Part shown: piece by piece, positions 1 to 7,945 of the stretch
Layout of the letters: the number at the start of each line of letters is the position of its first letter
Numbering within the stretch: the stretch's first letter is position 1
Source of the DNA: Adhaeribacter_A terreus
GTDB taxonomy: Bacteria; Bacteroidota; Bacteroidia; Cytophagales; Hymenobacteraceae
Assembly (NCBI RefSeq): GCF_042657365.1
Contig: NZ_JBHSKT010000006.1
Span: forward strand, 1-64,000
Direction of reading: 5' to 3'
Length of the DNA: 64,000 nucleotides
Notes under the pieces: generated by a model
What the model was told of the DNA's origin: nothing
Database searches by the model: none
The model's input: the letters and a program-made list of their open reading frames with translations, nothing else
Position numbers and translations under genes: made by a program

Positions 1-90
1 AATCCCGCTTTATTATTAGCAGCTTTTCGTTACCAGATGACCTTTTCAGCATTTCAATTCTTTTCCCTTTCTTCGTTCAGATTGGGAGTG

Positions 91-121
91 CAAAGATGCA
101 GGCATTTTTTCTTTCTTCCAA
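91..121 (-). promoter_or_regulatory. Leftward promoter, proximal of a tandem pair
   Basis: Read on the minus strand: TTG (119-121), a 20-bp spacer, then CATCTTTG (91-98), followed by CAC. This fits the Bacteroidota TTG / TAnnTTTG promoter except for C in place of the first T. Spacer length and flanks match the second promoter at 314-344. Confidence 0.55.
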
Positions 122-313
122 ATTTTATTTCAAAATTTTTGAAGTTGTTTTTCATATCAGAATATCTACAATTCACTTTTCAGGACTTAACTCCTATCTG
201 GCTGATCTTTAATATTCTTTTACAAATTAAAGCTGCATTTCAATTCCCCTTTATATAGATATTATCTAATTTTTAGGGGCGGTTTTGAGCGACTCTCTTG
301 CCGTATTGCGGTG

Positions 314-344
314 CAAAGATGGCAGGTTTATTTCTAATCCGCAA
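314..344 (-). promoter_or_regulatory. Leftward promoter, distal of a tandem pair
   Basis: Minus strand: TTG (342-344), a 20-bp spacer, CATCTTTG (314-321), then CACC. The near-identical pair 220 bp apart suggests a strongly expressed unit to the left, for example an rRNA or tRNA operon; that identity is inference. Confidence 0.55.
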
Positions 345-411
345 CCCTGGCTTAAAGATTTCTTTACTTTTGCTTAACCTTTCCGGATAAAGCCATTATT
401 TTCAAGCGATT

Positions 412-440
412 AAAACGCTATCTTTTTTCCGTTAAAATCC
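412..440 (+). repeat. 29-bp AAAACG element
   Basis: Begins AAAACGCTATCTTTTTT; the third block is AAAATC, a weak end. It lies just downstream of the DUF2480 stop codon. Confidence 0.6.
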
Positions 441-459
441 GGCAAGTTCAAATTCACTT

Positions 460-969
460 TTAAATTTTCGGTTTTTTATAGATCGGAACGGTGCTGCAAG
501 GTTCGCCATACATAATAGAACTGGCCACTGGCAAGAGTTTATCCATGATCTTTACGTAGGCATAAGTCGGAACCGGGATCTGGCCGCAACCTTTAATCAC
601 CAGTTTCGCATCGCGGTAATCTTCTGCGTTTATTTTTTCAATGGCATCGTGGAATAACTCCTGTTCCAATGCTTCGAGGTTTCCGAAAACCAGTTTATTT
701 ACGTGCGGTTTCAGTTTAGACGCGATCAGCATATAGGCCCAGGTTGGCACAATGGCATCGGCGGAACAGGTAATGGCTACATTTTTACCGGCATACTGGC
801 TCCAGTCGTGCGTTTTTATAAATTCCCGGAAATCCTTTTCGCGCAGCATCAGCCCCATATACAGGTTTTCCTTGATATCATATACCACACGTTCGCCCGG
901 ATGGATGAATTCTTCGAGGTTTAGAGTTGTGAGTGCGCTTTGCGAAACGCGGTTTATTAATTCGGTCAT
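460..969 (-). CDS. DUF2480 family protein
   Basis: A 169-residue soluble protein that I recognise as the DUF2480 family, which is largely confined to Bacteroidota and has no settled function. It has no signal peptide or membrane segment. Cysteines sit in ITCSAD, KGCGQ and GEPCST, and the C-terminus is basic. The ATG at 967-969 lies 4 nt after the tsaB stop codon, so the two genes are almost certainly co-transcribed from the promoter upstream of tsaB. Family assignment is from sequence memory; no role is proposed. Confidence 0.85.
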   Translation of the reverse strand: MTELINRVSQSALTTLNLEEFIHPGERVVYDIKENLYMGLMLREKDFREFIKTHDWSQYAGKNVAITCSADAIVPTWAYMLIASKLKPHVNKLVFGNLEALEQELFHDAIEKINAEDYRDAKLVIKGCGQIPVPTYAYVKIMDKLLPVASSIMYGEPCSTVPIYKKPKI

Positions 970-973
970 GATC

Positions 974-1666
974 TTAATTTTTTGGTTTGGCCGCTGTAAT
1001 GTGCACTTCTTTCACATAGAACGGTTCGTAATAGGCTACATTTTCGAATTGCGCCGCCTGGTATTTATGCCAGGCAAGTTGCGAAACAGCTTCGGCCGTG
1101 GGAATAACATTTTTCAGGAATAAAGCGTTTGCATTTGCCCCAATAATTGTTTCGAATTTGGCTGCCCCGCTTCCGAAGAAAATGACTTTCTGTTGGCTGA
1201 TCGCTTCCTGGAACGAATTTTCGTCTAATATTTTGGCTTCATCCGTTAAAAGCTCCTGCAGATCGGCATTTAGAAGGGCGGTGTAAACTTCCATGCGGCG
1301 GGCATCTATCATGGGGCAGAAAAGGTATTCCGATGGATTGGGCGTGAAACCGATTACCTGCAAAGCCAGGGCATGCAAGGTAGAAACCGCTATAAAAGGA
1401 ATATCGAGCGCGAAACATAAACCTTTGGCCGTGGAAGTTCCGATGCGCAAACCGGTGTAAGAACCTGGTCCGCCGGAAACGGCAATGGCCGAAAGATCTT
1501 TTTCAGTAAAGCCGGTATTTTCGAGCAATTGCTGAATAAGCACGGTTATATGCGAAGAATGCGATTTTTCGAGCCGCAATTCCGAAGTCCCGATCAGGCG
1601 GCCGCTCTGCGCCAGGGCAACCGAGCAAACCGTAGACGAAGTTTCCAGCGATAAGATTAAAGCCAT
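974..1666 (-). CDS. tsaB: tRNA threonylcarbamoyladenosine biosynthesis protein TsaB
   Basis: Partner of TsaD in making the universal t6A37 modification on tRNAs that read ANN codons. At 230 residues it is the normal TsaB length. The N-terminal ASKHA fold is visible as ILSLETSS (residues 3-10), then KSHSSH, and the hallmark SGGPGSYTGLRIG near residues 64-76. The ATG follows a good TTG-N18-TAATTTTG promoter by about 19 nt. The DUF2480 gene follows after 4 nt. Confidence 0.95.
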   Translation of the reverse strand: MALILSLETSSTVCSVALAQSGRLIGTSELRLEKSHSSHITVLIQQLLENTGFTEKDLSAIAVSGGPGSYTGLRIGTSTAKGLCFALDIPFIAVSTLHALALQVIGFTPNPSEYLFCPMIDARRMEVYTALLNADLQELLTDEAKILDENSFQEAISQQKVIFFGSGAAKFETIIGANANALFLKNVIPTAEAVSQLAWHKYQAAQFENVAYYEPFYVKEVHITAAKPKN

Positions 1667-1683
1667 ACGTTATATTTATGCTG

Positions 1684-1712
1684 CAAAATTAACCAGAAAT
1701 CTTCAGAAACAA
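1684..1712 (-). promoter_or_regulatory. tsaB promoter
   Basis: Minus strand TTG (1710-1712), 18-bp spacer, TAATTTTG (1684-1691). The initiation region is about 10-15 nt ahead of the tsaB ATG. Confidence 0.7.
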
Positions 1713-1743
1713 TTTTAATACTGGTTTCCCGAAATATACCAGC

Positions 1744-1772
1744 AGTTTTTCAGGCTGAAAGCATAGCGTTTT
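1744..1772 (-). repeat. 29-bp AAAACG element
   Basis: Minus strand AAAACGCTATGCTTTC, six variable bases, AAAAACT. All three blocks are in register. Confidence 0.75.
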
Positions 1773-1775
1773 TTT

Positions 1776-1818
1776 TGATTGTTGATTGTTGATTGATAAT
1801 TGTTGATTGTTGATTGAG
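1776..1818 (+). repeat. Short tandem repeat, TTGATTG type
   Basis: Five imperfect units of GATTGTT/GATAATT. The same kind of low-complexity tract (TTGGTTG) sits at 62314-62357. Confidence 0.7.
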
Positions 1819-1858
1819 AAGATTCACTTAGCTGTAATGAAGCGGAAAGCTGACCGGT

Positions 1859-1887
1859 ACTTTTTAATGGTAAAACGATAGCGTTTC
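1859..1887 (-). repeat. 29-bp AAAACG element
   Basis: Minus strand GAAACGCTATCGTTTT, six bases, AAAAAGT. Only the first base departs from consensus. Confidence 0.7.
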
Positions 1888-1942
1888 CAATTCCGGCGCG
1901 CTGCGAAATTCAACCTTCCTCCTCTTCTTAAAGCTTTAACTG

Positions 1943-1971
1943 ACTTTTTATGCCCGAAACCCTACCGTTTT
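1943..1971 (-). repeat. 29-bp AAAACG element
   Basis: Minus strand AAAACGGTAGGGTTTC, six bases, AAAAAGT. It forms an inverted pair with the copy at 2016-2044 around the terminator hairpin. Confidence 0.8.
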
Positions 1972-1975
1972 CAGC

Positions 1976-2014
1976 AAAAAAAAGCAGCACCTATTATATA
2001 TAAGTACTGCTTTT
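1976..2014 (-). terminator. Terminator of the S41 protease gene
   Basis: Arms AAAGCAGTAC and GTGCTGCTTT enclose an AT-rich loop and are followed on the minus strand by a T run. It lies 35 nt after the protease stop codon. Confidence 0.7.
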
Positions 2015-2015
2015 A

Positions 2016-2044
2016 AAAACGGTAGGGTTTGAGTCCCAAAAAGT
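2016..2044 (+). repeat. 29-bp AAAACG element
   Basis: AAAACGGTAGGGTTTG, six bases, AAAAAGT, then CGGG. It ends 4 nt from the stop codon of the S41 protease, in the opposite orientation to that gene. Confidence 0.8.
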
Positions 2045-2048
2045 CGGG

Positions 2049-3707
2049 CTATTTTTTAGCGCTGGCTTGCAGCAAACCCTGATATTTCTGCGGATTGTTC
2101 AGCACATCAATTGCGGCCAGAATATCTTCGTCATCGTCGAAGGAAGATTCAATGGCGCCTTTCTGGAAATAATAGCGGGCGGCAATTTCCTGCTCCAGCA
2201 ATTCTTTAATTTCCGGTTTAAAACGCGTTAAGTCGTTGGCTTTATTATGCGAAACTTTTTTGCGCAGTTGCTCAATTTCGGCTTTCACGTCGTCGTAATG
2301 CTTTTCGGCCTGGGCTTTTTTCACCAGATCGTCAATGGCCTGTTCCACGCTCGTAGAATACGAAATATCTTTTTTGCCCAGATACGCTACAAATTTCTGA
2401 TACTCGGCATCCGAAATATTAAATTCTTTGGCCGGCGCAATGGTCGGGTTCTCGGCGCGGAATTTATTGGCGTACTCAAAGAAGTAACCTTTATTGCCCA
2501 GCGTTTTCGAAATATCGGCGTATTCTTTTTCCGTTACTTCAATATCAGGCGCAACCCCACCACCATCGTAAACCACGCGGCCTTTAGAAGTTTTGAAAGC
2601 TACGCGCAGCGAATCCGGAATTTTGCCTAAGCTGCCATCCTCTTTGCGGTGCGAATAATCTACTTCCTGGATGCAACGGCCCGAAGGAATGTAATATTTG
2701 GCAGTAGTAACTTTAAGCTGCGAATTATAAGAAAGCGGACGCGTGGCCTGCACCAGACCTTTACCAAAGGTTCTTTCACCAACCAAAACGGCGCGGTCAT
2801 AGTCCTGCATTACGCCGGAAACAATTTCGGAAGCAGAAGCGCTGCGGGAACTCGTCAGAATTACCATCGGAATTTGCGTATCCAACGGATCGTCGAGGGC
2901 TTTATACACTTTATTCCACTCGGTAACTTTGCCTTTGGTGCTTACAATATCTTTGCCTTTGTCTACAAAAAGGTTCGAAATATTTACGGCTTCGTTCAGC
3001 AAACCGCCCGGGTTATCGCGCAGATCGAAGATAATTTTCTTCGCACCGGTTTCTTTCAGTTTCAGCACCGCATTTTTCACTTCACGGCCGGCATCTATGG
3101 TAAAACCGGAAAGTTGCAGGTAGCCAATATCGTTGGTAACCATGCCGTAGTAAGGCACATTTTCGATGTGAATTTTATCGCGGGTAACAACTACTTCAAA
3201 CGGTTTATCTACGCCGTAACGTTTAATATCGAGTTTTACGGTAGTATTCGCCTGGCCTTTCAGCAATTTAGTAACTTCCGAATTATTTTTACTCGTGATG
3301 TCTATCCCGTCGATCTTTACAATTTCATCGCCAATCAGTAAACCGGCTTTTTGAGCCGGCATGCCTTCGTAAGGCAATTGCACAATGGTTTTCCCGTCGC
3401 GTTTGCCTACCAAAGCGCCAATGCCGCCGTATTGCCCGGTGGTCTGGGTACGAAAATCTTCGATATCGTCTTCGGAAATGTAATTGGTGTACGGATCCAG
3501 ACTTTTCAGCATGGCATCAATACCGGTTTTCACCAGTTTGCCGGGCGTTACTTCGTCTACGTAATAGGTATTTACTTCTTTAAAAAGCGTAGCAAAAATA
3601 TCAAGGTTCTTGGCAATATCGAAATAGCGTTCATTTTCGGTCTTGAAAGAAAAAAGACCAAAACCGATCGCACCAACCATGAGGCCGGCAACAGTTTTCT
3701 TCAGCAT
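2049..3707 (-). CDS. S41 family carboxy-terminal processing protease
   Basis: A CtpA/Tsp-like serine protease of 552 residues that should trim or degrade periplasmic proteins. Residues 5-21 form a hydrophobic signal or anchor segment. A PDZ domain spans about 88-175. The tail-specific protease core follows, with S291 in ASASEIVSG and K316 in FGKG; their spacing of 25 matches the Ser-Lys dyad of this family. The last ~150 residues are a helical tail seen in Bacteroidota homologues. It lies 38 nt downstream of rnpA and may share the rpmH-rnpA transcript. The stop is followed by a terminator flanked by two inverted 29-bp elements. Confidence 0.95.
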   Translation of the reverse strand: MLKKTVAGLMVGAIGFGLFSFKTENERYFDIAKNLDIFATLFKEVNTYYVDEVTPGKLVKTGIDAMLKSLDPYTNYISEDDIEDFRTQTTGQYGGIGALVGKRDGKTIVQLPYEGMPAQKAGLLIGDEIVKIDGIDITSKNNSEVTKLLKGQANTTVKLDIKRYGVDKPFEVVVTRDKIHIENVPYYGMVTNDIGYLQLSGFTIDAGREVKNAVLKLKETGAKKIIFDLRDNPGGLLNEAVNISNLFVDKGKDIVSTKGKVTEWNKVYKALDDPLDTQIPMVILTSSRSASASEIVSGVMQDYDRAVLVGERTFGKGLVQATRPLSYNSQLKVTTAKYYIPSGRCIQEVDYSHRKEDGSLGKIPDSLRVAFKTSKGRVVYDGGGVAPDIEVTEKEYADISKTLGNKGYFFEYANKFRAENPTIAPAKEFNISDAEYQKFVAYLGKKDISYSTSVEQAIDDLVKKAQAEKHYDDVKAEIEQLRKKVSHNKANDLTRFKPEIKELLEQEIAARYYFQKGAIESSFDDDEDILAAIDVLNNPQKYQGLLQASAKK

Positions 3708-3745
3708 AGTAAAATCGAATTTATCTGGGAAGCAGCGGCCGGAAA

Positions 3746-4159
3746 TCAGCCCTGTTCTTTAACCAAACGAACGAAACCTGAATTTAGTTTTTTTTCGATT
3801 ACGTTGTATGCTACTTTTTCTTTGCCAATGTAAATAATGCCTAAAACCGCCAGAAAATGCCCGTTTTCAGACATCAGTTTATGTTTATTGAGGCGGTAAG
3901 CTTCGCGGATCTGCCGCTTGATCCGGTTACGGTCGTGGGCGCGCTTGAAGTACTTTTTGGAAACGGAAATGAGTACCTGCGGGAATTCGGGCACAGGGTT
4001 TTCGGCTTTGAGGATCACAAAGCGGAGCGGATATAAATTAAAAGCAGAACCCTTGGCGAAAAGCTGAGAGATCAGCTTTTTACTGCACAAGCGTTCTGCT
4101 TTTGGAAATGATCTATCGTAAGCTTCCGGTGCGAACTGAGTATCTTCGGACTGCATCAC
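3746..4159 (-). CDS. rnpA: Ribonuclease P protein component
   Basis: Protein subunit of RNase P, which removes 5' leaders from precursor tRNAs. At 137 residues it has the usual small basic fold with the RNR signature RNRIKRQIREAYR, preceded by the KKYFKRAHD segment. It sits 34 nt after rpmH, the classic bacterial order rpmH-rnpA. The N-terminal 20 residues are poorly conserved, so a slightly later start is possible. Confidence 0.96.
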   Translation of the reverse strand: MMQSEDTQFAPEAYDRSFPKAERLCSKKLISQLFAKGSAFNLYPLRFVILKAENPVPEFPQVLISVSKKYFKRAHDRNRIKRQIREAYRLNKHKLMSENGHFLAVLGIIYIGKEKVAYNVIEKKLNSGFVRLVKEQG

Positions 4160-4193
4160 GAAGGTTGAACTGCAGAGCAGCTAACCGAATAAA

Positions 4194-4352
4194 TTAAGCT
4201 TTGTGACGTTTCTCGTCAGAAACTGTTAATCTTTTTCTGCCTTTTGCACGACGGCTAGCTAAAACACGACGGCCATTTGCTGTTTCCATACGTGAACGGA
4301 AACCATGCTTATTTCTTCTTTTTCTCTGTGAAGGTTGGAATGTTCTTTTCAT
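4194..4352 (-). CDS. rpmH: 50S ribosomal protein L34
   Basis: A 52-residue very basic protein starting MKRTFQPSQRKRRNKHGF and ending KRLTVSDEKRHKA, the standard L34 sequence. It is a structural component of the large ribosomal subunit. The ATG at 4350-4352 is preceded by a clear TTG-N19-TAATTTTG promoter. rnpA follows directly on the same strand. Confidence 0.98.
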   Translation of the reverse strand: MKRTFQPSQRKRRNKHGFRSRMETANGRRVLASRRAKGRKRLTVSDEKRHKA

Positions 4353-4381
4353 CTCGCACCAAATTTAATTATTTCGGATTG

Positions 4382-4411
4382 CAAAATTAGAGAATAATTT
4401 TCTAAAACCAA
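4382..4411 (-). promoter_or_regulatory. rpmH-rnpA promoter
   Basis: Minus strand TTG (4409-4411), 19-bp spacer, TAATTTTG (4382-4389), about 30 nt ahead of the rpmH ATG. Confidence 0.75.
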
Positions 4412-4455
4412 ATAGAATTTCAAAAAAGTGTCTGGCAACTGATATTGGAATTGTG

Positions 4456-4484
4456 ACTTTTAGAGCCCTAAGGCATAGCGTTTT
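4456..4484 (-). repeat. 29-bp AAAACG element
   Basis: Minus strand AAAACGCTATGCCTTA, six bases, TAAAAGT. It begins 16 nt after the stop codon of the PycTM-like gene, in the same orientation. Confidence 0.75.
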
Positions 4485-4499
4485 TAGACCAGTACCGCT

Positions 4500-5132
4500 T
4501 TAGAATTTCCAGATCATGGCTGCCAACAGGCTTAGCACCGTTAAAATTACCCCAATCATGAGCACATCGTAACTAATGCGCAGGAACTTGTATTTGCGCG
4601 CCACCGATTGCCCCAACCCATGAAGATCGCGCACCATGGCATGCTGCAGGTCGAGGTTGCTTTCGAGCAGTTTATCCATGGCCGCTTCGTAATCTTCTAC
4701 TTTCATTTTGTAGAAATTCTCAAAAAAAAGCAGGTTTACGGGCTGGGTCAGAACTTCCTGCATGGTATAAAAACCGCGGGCGTTGTAAGGTCGCGTTGAG
4801 ATCATGGCCAGGATCATGGTAGCGGTACAGGTAATAATAAGTATTAAGCCGGGCACCAGATAAATTGTGGGCTCATCGAATTTGCGCAGAAAAACGGTAA
4901 AGGTAACCGAAATGATCAGGGTGCTGGTACCAATTAATATATTAGCCCGCCGGTCGCCGATGGCTACAAAAGAAACGTGGTTGCGCGAAGCCGTGCGGTA
5001 CATACTTCTAAGGCTGTTTTCTTTTTTCTTTGCCAGTTTTTTCTCCTTTTTCTTCTCCTTTTTGGCTTTTTTCCTGGTTTTGGCTTCTTCAGATAGTGCC
5101 GGAAATTCCTGGTTCGATTCGGTTTCTGCCAT
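4500..5132 (-). CDS. PycTM-like (DUF5706, Pycsar effector family) membrane protein
   Basis: A 210-residue protein if translation starts at the ATG at 5130-5132; an upstream in-frame ATG at 5189 would add 19 unconserved residues. A Lys/Glu-rich cytoplasmic stretch (about residues 14-40) is followed by VAIGDRRANILIG leading into a first helix, a second helix (LVPGLILIITCTATMIL), a long linker with NLLFFENFYKM, and a C-terminal helix after ARKYKFLRISYDV. This three-helix layout matches PycTM effectors, which perforate the inner membrane when a pyrimidine cyclic nucleotide is made during phage infection. No cyclase gene is adjacent: the neighbours are rpmH and an M61 peptidase. Family call is moderate; a defence role here is inference. 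Confidence 0.6.
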   Translation of the reverse strand: MAETESNQEFPALSEEAKTRKKAKKEKKKEKKLAKKKENSLRSMYRTASRNHVSFVAIGDRRANILIGTSTLIISVTFTVFLRKFDEPTIYLVPGLILIITCTATMILAMISTRPYNARGFYTMQEVLTQPVNLLFFENFYKMKVEDYEAAMDKLLESNLDLQHAMVRDLHGLGQSVARKYKFLRISYDVLMIGVILTVLSLLAAMIWKF

Positions 5133-5284
5133 AATTTTTAGGGAAATTATTTGAAGTTCAGCACGAAAAAAACGGGAACGCAATTGCACAGACTACGAAG
5201 GCCGCCATTATAAGTTAAACCACTCCAGGCCCTAGCTTATTTGCATAAAACCCAAAAAACCGCCATCTTTCCTGCATTCCGTAA

Positions 5285-5313
5285 AAAACGCTATGTTTTC
5301 AGGCGAAAAAAGT
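5285..5313 (+). repeat. 29-bp AAAACG element
   Basis: AAAACGCTATGTTTTC, six bases, AAAAAGT. It ends 7 nt before the M61 peptidase start codon, so it lies in or just ahead of the 5' leader. Confidence 0.8.
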
Positions 5314-5320
5314 ATTAACC

Positions 5321-7039
5321 ATGATCCATTACCACGTTTCCTATAACAACCCACTTTCTTATTTTCTGCAGATCGAGATGCGCATTCCGGCGTTGCAGCA
5401 ACCAGTTTTGCATCTGCAATTACCCGCCTGGCGGCCTGGCCGTTACGAACTGCAGAATTTTGCTCAGAAGATCCGGAAATTTGAAATTTTAGACAATGAC
5501 AGCCAACCGGTACGCTTCGAAAAAATAACCAAAGACCGTTGGCTTGTTCAAACCGAAAACCTGCAGGAAATTACCGTACGCTACGATTTTTACGCCCACC
5601 AGATGGATGCCGGCGGCTCGTGGCTCGACGAAACGCAGCTTTACATAAACCCGGTAAACTGCTTTATGACCGCCGCAGGTTTCGAAAATGAATCTTGCGA
5701 ATTATTGCTGAATATTCCGGAAAACTGGCAAATTGCCTGCGGCCTGAAAGCTAAAAACCAGAACACACTTTTAGCTGAAAGTTTTGATGAACTGGTAGAT
5801 TGCCCGCTTTTTGCTTCCGGCACTTTACAGCACGAAACCTATACGGTTCGCGGCATTCCGTTCCACATCTGGATCCAGGGAAACTGCAAACCCGACTGGC
5901 CAACTTTACTAGCCGATTTCCGCGACTTTACCGAAGAACAGCTGGCACTCTTCCACGATTTTCCGGTGCAGGATTATCATTTCATGTTCCAGATTCTGCC
6001 TTACAAGCATTACCACGGCGTGGAACACAGCAATTCTACGGTTTGCGTACTTGGCCCGGCCGATGCTTTAATGCAACGCAGCACTTACAAAGAACTGCTG
6101 GGCGTTAGCTGCCACGAACTTTTTCACACCTGGAACATCAAAAAAATTCGTCCGGCCGAAATGATGCCGTACGATTTCACGCAGGAAAATTATTTCCGCA
6201 CTGGTTTTGTGGCTGAAGGCATTACGACTTACTACGGCGACTATTTGTTGGGCCGCTCCGGCGTTTTCAGTGCAGCACAATATTTCGATGAACTGAATGG
6301 CGTGCTGAAAAAGCATTACGACGATTACGGCCGCCACAATTATTCCGTAGCCGATTCTTCTTTCGATATGTGGCTGGACGGTTACAAACCAGGCATTCCG
6401 GACCGCAAGGTTTCCATTTACCACAAAGGTGCGCTGGCAGCTTTAATTTTAGACCTGGAACTGCGCCGCGTAACCAATAACCAATATTCTTTAGACGATG
6501 TAATGCGTCACCTCTGGAACGAATTCGGCAAACGCGGCATTGGCTACACCGAACAAGATTACATTTCCATTGTAGACCAGATTGGCGGCATTTCTTTTGA
6601 AAAATACTTTAAAGACATTATCTACGGAACCGTTTCGCTGGAAAGCCCTTTAGACAATGCTTTGCGCTTTGTAGGTTGTGAACTCCGCGAAGAACAAAAC
6701 CCGGTGAGTTACGAACGCAAATTCGGTTTCCGGGCCGTTATGAAAAAAGAATGGCCGAACGTTTCCGCTATCATGCCCGACGCTCCTGCGGCCTTCGTTT
6801 TCACCACCGACGATGATATTATTGCTGTAAACGGCCGCCGTGTAGAAAACAACCTGAACGAACTCTTTAAGGATGGAGAAAGCTTTGAAGTAGCCGTTTT
6901 CCGGAATTACCAGCTCCGCAGCGTGAAACTGGAAACAACCGGCCGTAACTTTCTGAACAATTATGTAGTAACCAAACGCCCCGATGCCACCGAAGCGGAG
7001 AAAGACAATTTCCAGCGCTGGCTGAATCAGCAGTTTTAA
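5321..7039 (+). CDS. M61 family metallopeptidase (glycyl aminopeptidase type)
   Basis: A zinc aminopeptidase of 572 residues, normal for the family. It has an N-terminal beta-rich domain, then the catalytic domain with HELFH at 265-269 (zinc ligands H265 and H269, general base E266) and the third ligand E299 in FVAEGITTYYGD. A C-terminal degenerate PDZ-like segment spans about 455-545. No signal peptide is visible, so a cytoplasmic location is likely. The next gene starts 1 nt after the stop codon, so the two are co-transcribed. Confidence 0.93.
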   Translation: MIHYHVSYNNPLSYFLQIEMRIPALQQPVLHLQLPAWRPGRYELQNFAQKIRKFEILDNDSQPVRFEKITKDRWLVQTENLQEITVRYDFYAHQMDAGGSWLDETQLYINPVNCFMTAAGFENESCELLLNIPENWQIACGLKAKNQNTLLAESFDELVDCPLFASGTLQHETYTVRGIPFHIWIQGNCKPDWPTLLADFRDFTEEQLALFHDFPVQDYHFMFQILPYKHYHGVEHSNSTVCVLGPADALMQRSTYKELLGVSCHELFHTWNIKKIRPAEMMPYDFTQENYFRTGFVAEGITTYYGDYLLGRSGVFSAAQYFDELNGVLKKHYDDYGRHNYSVADSSFDMWLDGYKPGIPDRKVSIYHKGALAALILDLELRRVTNNQYSLDDVMRHLWNEFGKRGIGYTEQDYISIVDQIGGISFEKYFKDIIYGTVSLESPLDNALRFVGCELREEQNPVSYERKFGFRAVMKKEWPNVSAIMPDAPAAFVFTTDDDIIAVNGRRVENNLNELFKDGESFEVAVFRNYQLRSVKLETTGRNFLNNYVVTKRPDATEAEKDNFQRWLNQQF

Positions 7040-7040
7040 A

Positions 7041-7469
7041 ATGAATAAAATGGCAAATACAGATTCAAAAACTTTAAAATTAGGCCATTCCGACGCCATG
7101 GGGCCGGAACTTCGGGTGCTGGTAGAAAAGCAATTGCTGGAAGAGCTGAAACATTATAAACTCGATCTTCCAAATTTGAAATTCGACTGGAGCAACAGTT
7201 TGGTAGAGGGCCGCTCTGCAAAACATTTAGATGGTATGGTTGAAAATTATTCCGGAATTCTGATTCTGGATGAAAATAACCAGATCGTAGCCGATGGCTG
7301 GATGGATTTTATCCTGGAACCCGAATTCTTCCTGGCTTACTGGGATCACATCACTACCCGCGATGGCAAAAAGAAACTCGCCGAAAAGCAAATGCCCGGT
7401 ATTCCGAAGCATGTCTGGAAACAGATCCCGGAAGCATTAAGAGAAAAGTATAGTGTGAAGCGCGCTTAA
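7041..7469 (+). CDS. Conserved hypothetical protein
   Basis: I do not recognise this 142-residue protein. It has no signal peptide or membrane segment and is rich in charged and aromatic residues, for example LKFDWSNSL, ADGWMDFILEPEFFLAYWDHI and GIPKHVWKQIP. It starts 1 nt after the M61 peptidase stop, which suggests translational coupling; a second ATG three codons in is an alternative start. The gene ends with TAA overlapping a 29-bp element, followed by a terminator. Confidence 0.8.
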   Translation: MNKMANTDSKTLKLGHSDAMGPELRVLVEKQLLEELKHYKLDLPNLKFDWSNSLVEGRSAKHLDGMVENYSGILILDENNQIVADGWMDFILEPEFFLAYWDHITTRDGKKKLAEKQMPGIPKHVWKQIPEALREKYSVKRA

Positions 7470-7497
7470 AACGCTATGCTTTTAACATAAAAAAGTG
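7469..7497 (+). repeat. 29-bp AAAACG element
   Basis: AAAACGCTATGCTTTT, six bases, AAAAAGT. Its first A is the last base of the TAA stop codon of the preceding gene; its AAAAAGTGG end forms the left arm of the terminator. Confidence 0.8.
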
Positions 7498-7527
7498 GCC
7501 CGGAAATAAATCCGGGCCACTTTTTTT
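7491..7527 (+). terminator. Terminator after the M61 peptidase operon
   Basis: Arms AAAGTGGCCCGGA and TCCGGGCCACTTT with a short loop and a T run. The left arm is partly built from the end of the 29-bp element. Confidence 0.85.
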
Positions 7528-7557
7528 CCATAGTGCTTATTTTAACGAATGGAAATA

Positions 7558-7815
7558 TTAGTTATGGGTTTTGTCTGAAGTCGGGTTGCTGCGGGCATTA
7601 TTGCCTTGTAGCGATTTTCCGCCCGAAACGGAATTATGCGGACCGTTATCGCGGCCGGTCGGGTTACCGCCTTTTGGCAGATTGCGGTTCGGGTTCTGTA
7701 CCGTAGAGTCCGGACTTTGCATCGTTGGACGATGGTCGCGGGCAGTATCGGTTTTATGTTGATTCAGTTTTTCGTTCTGTTCTTCGTTCGGGATTTTATT
7801 AACTGGATTTTTCAT
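7558..7815 (-). CDS. Small hydrophilic protein
   Basis: An 85-residue protein almost free of hydrophobic residues, rich in Asn, Pro, Gly, Lys and Asp (for example NPNRNLPKGGNPTGRDNGP). The composition predicts an intrinsically disordered protein. I recognise no family. It fills the space between two terminator hairpins and has its own ATG, which supports it being real, but no ribosome-binding site or promoter is clear. A stress-related hydrophilin role is possible but unsupported. Confidence 0.5.
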   Translation of the reverse strand: MKNPVNKIPNEEQNEKLNQHKTDTARDHRPTMQSPDSTVQNPNRNLPKGGNPTGRDNGPHNSVSGGKSLQGNNARSNPTSDKTHN

Positions 7816-7912
7816 AGCAATATTTCTTTTGTGAATAAATGTGATAATTAAAACACATTCATCTTTTACCGGCCCGCAACTTAATTAGTTACAGCCGAAA
7901 AGCTTACAAACG

Positions 7913-7940
7913 AAAAAAGGGAACCATCTGGCTCCCTTTC
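7913..7940 (-). terminator. Terminator of the PfkB kinase gene
   Basis: Minus strand arms AAAGGGAGCC and GGTTCCCTTT followed by TTT, about 33 nt past the kinase stop codon. Confidence 0.8.
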
Positions 7941-7945
7941 TTCTG

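Larger units (their letters stand above)
1..459. other. Gene-free left edge
   Basis: No credible coding region. The stretch is AT-rich and holds two leftward promoters plus one copy of the 29-bp AAAACG element. The bases from 1 to 85 would be the leader of whatever these promoters drive beyond the window. A short leftward frame opens near base 50 but runs off the edge, so coding versus RNA cannot be decided. Confidence 0.6.
1667..2048. other. Repeat-rich spacer between S41 protease and tsaB
   Basis: A 382-bp spacer with no gene. It holds the tsaB promoter, a TTGATTG-type short tandem repeat (1776-1818), four copies of the 29-bp element and the terminator hairpin of the S41 protease gene. Confidence 0.7.

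Noticed and set aside
37..258. 73-codon frame at the left edge
   Set aside because: Phe/Leu-rich translation of AT-rich DNA crossing a promoter on the other strand; no protein-like pattern.
2649..3341. 230-codon frame antisense to the S41 protease
   Set aside because: Shadow of the protease gene.
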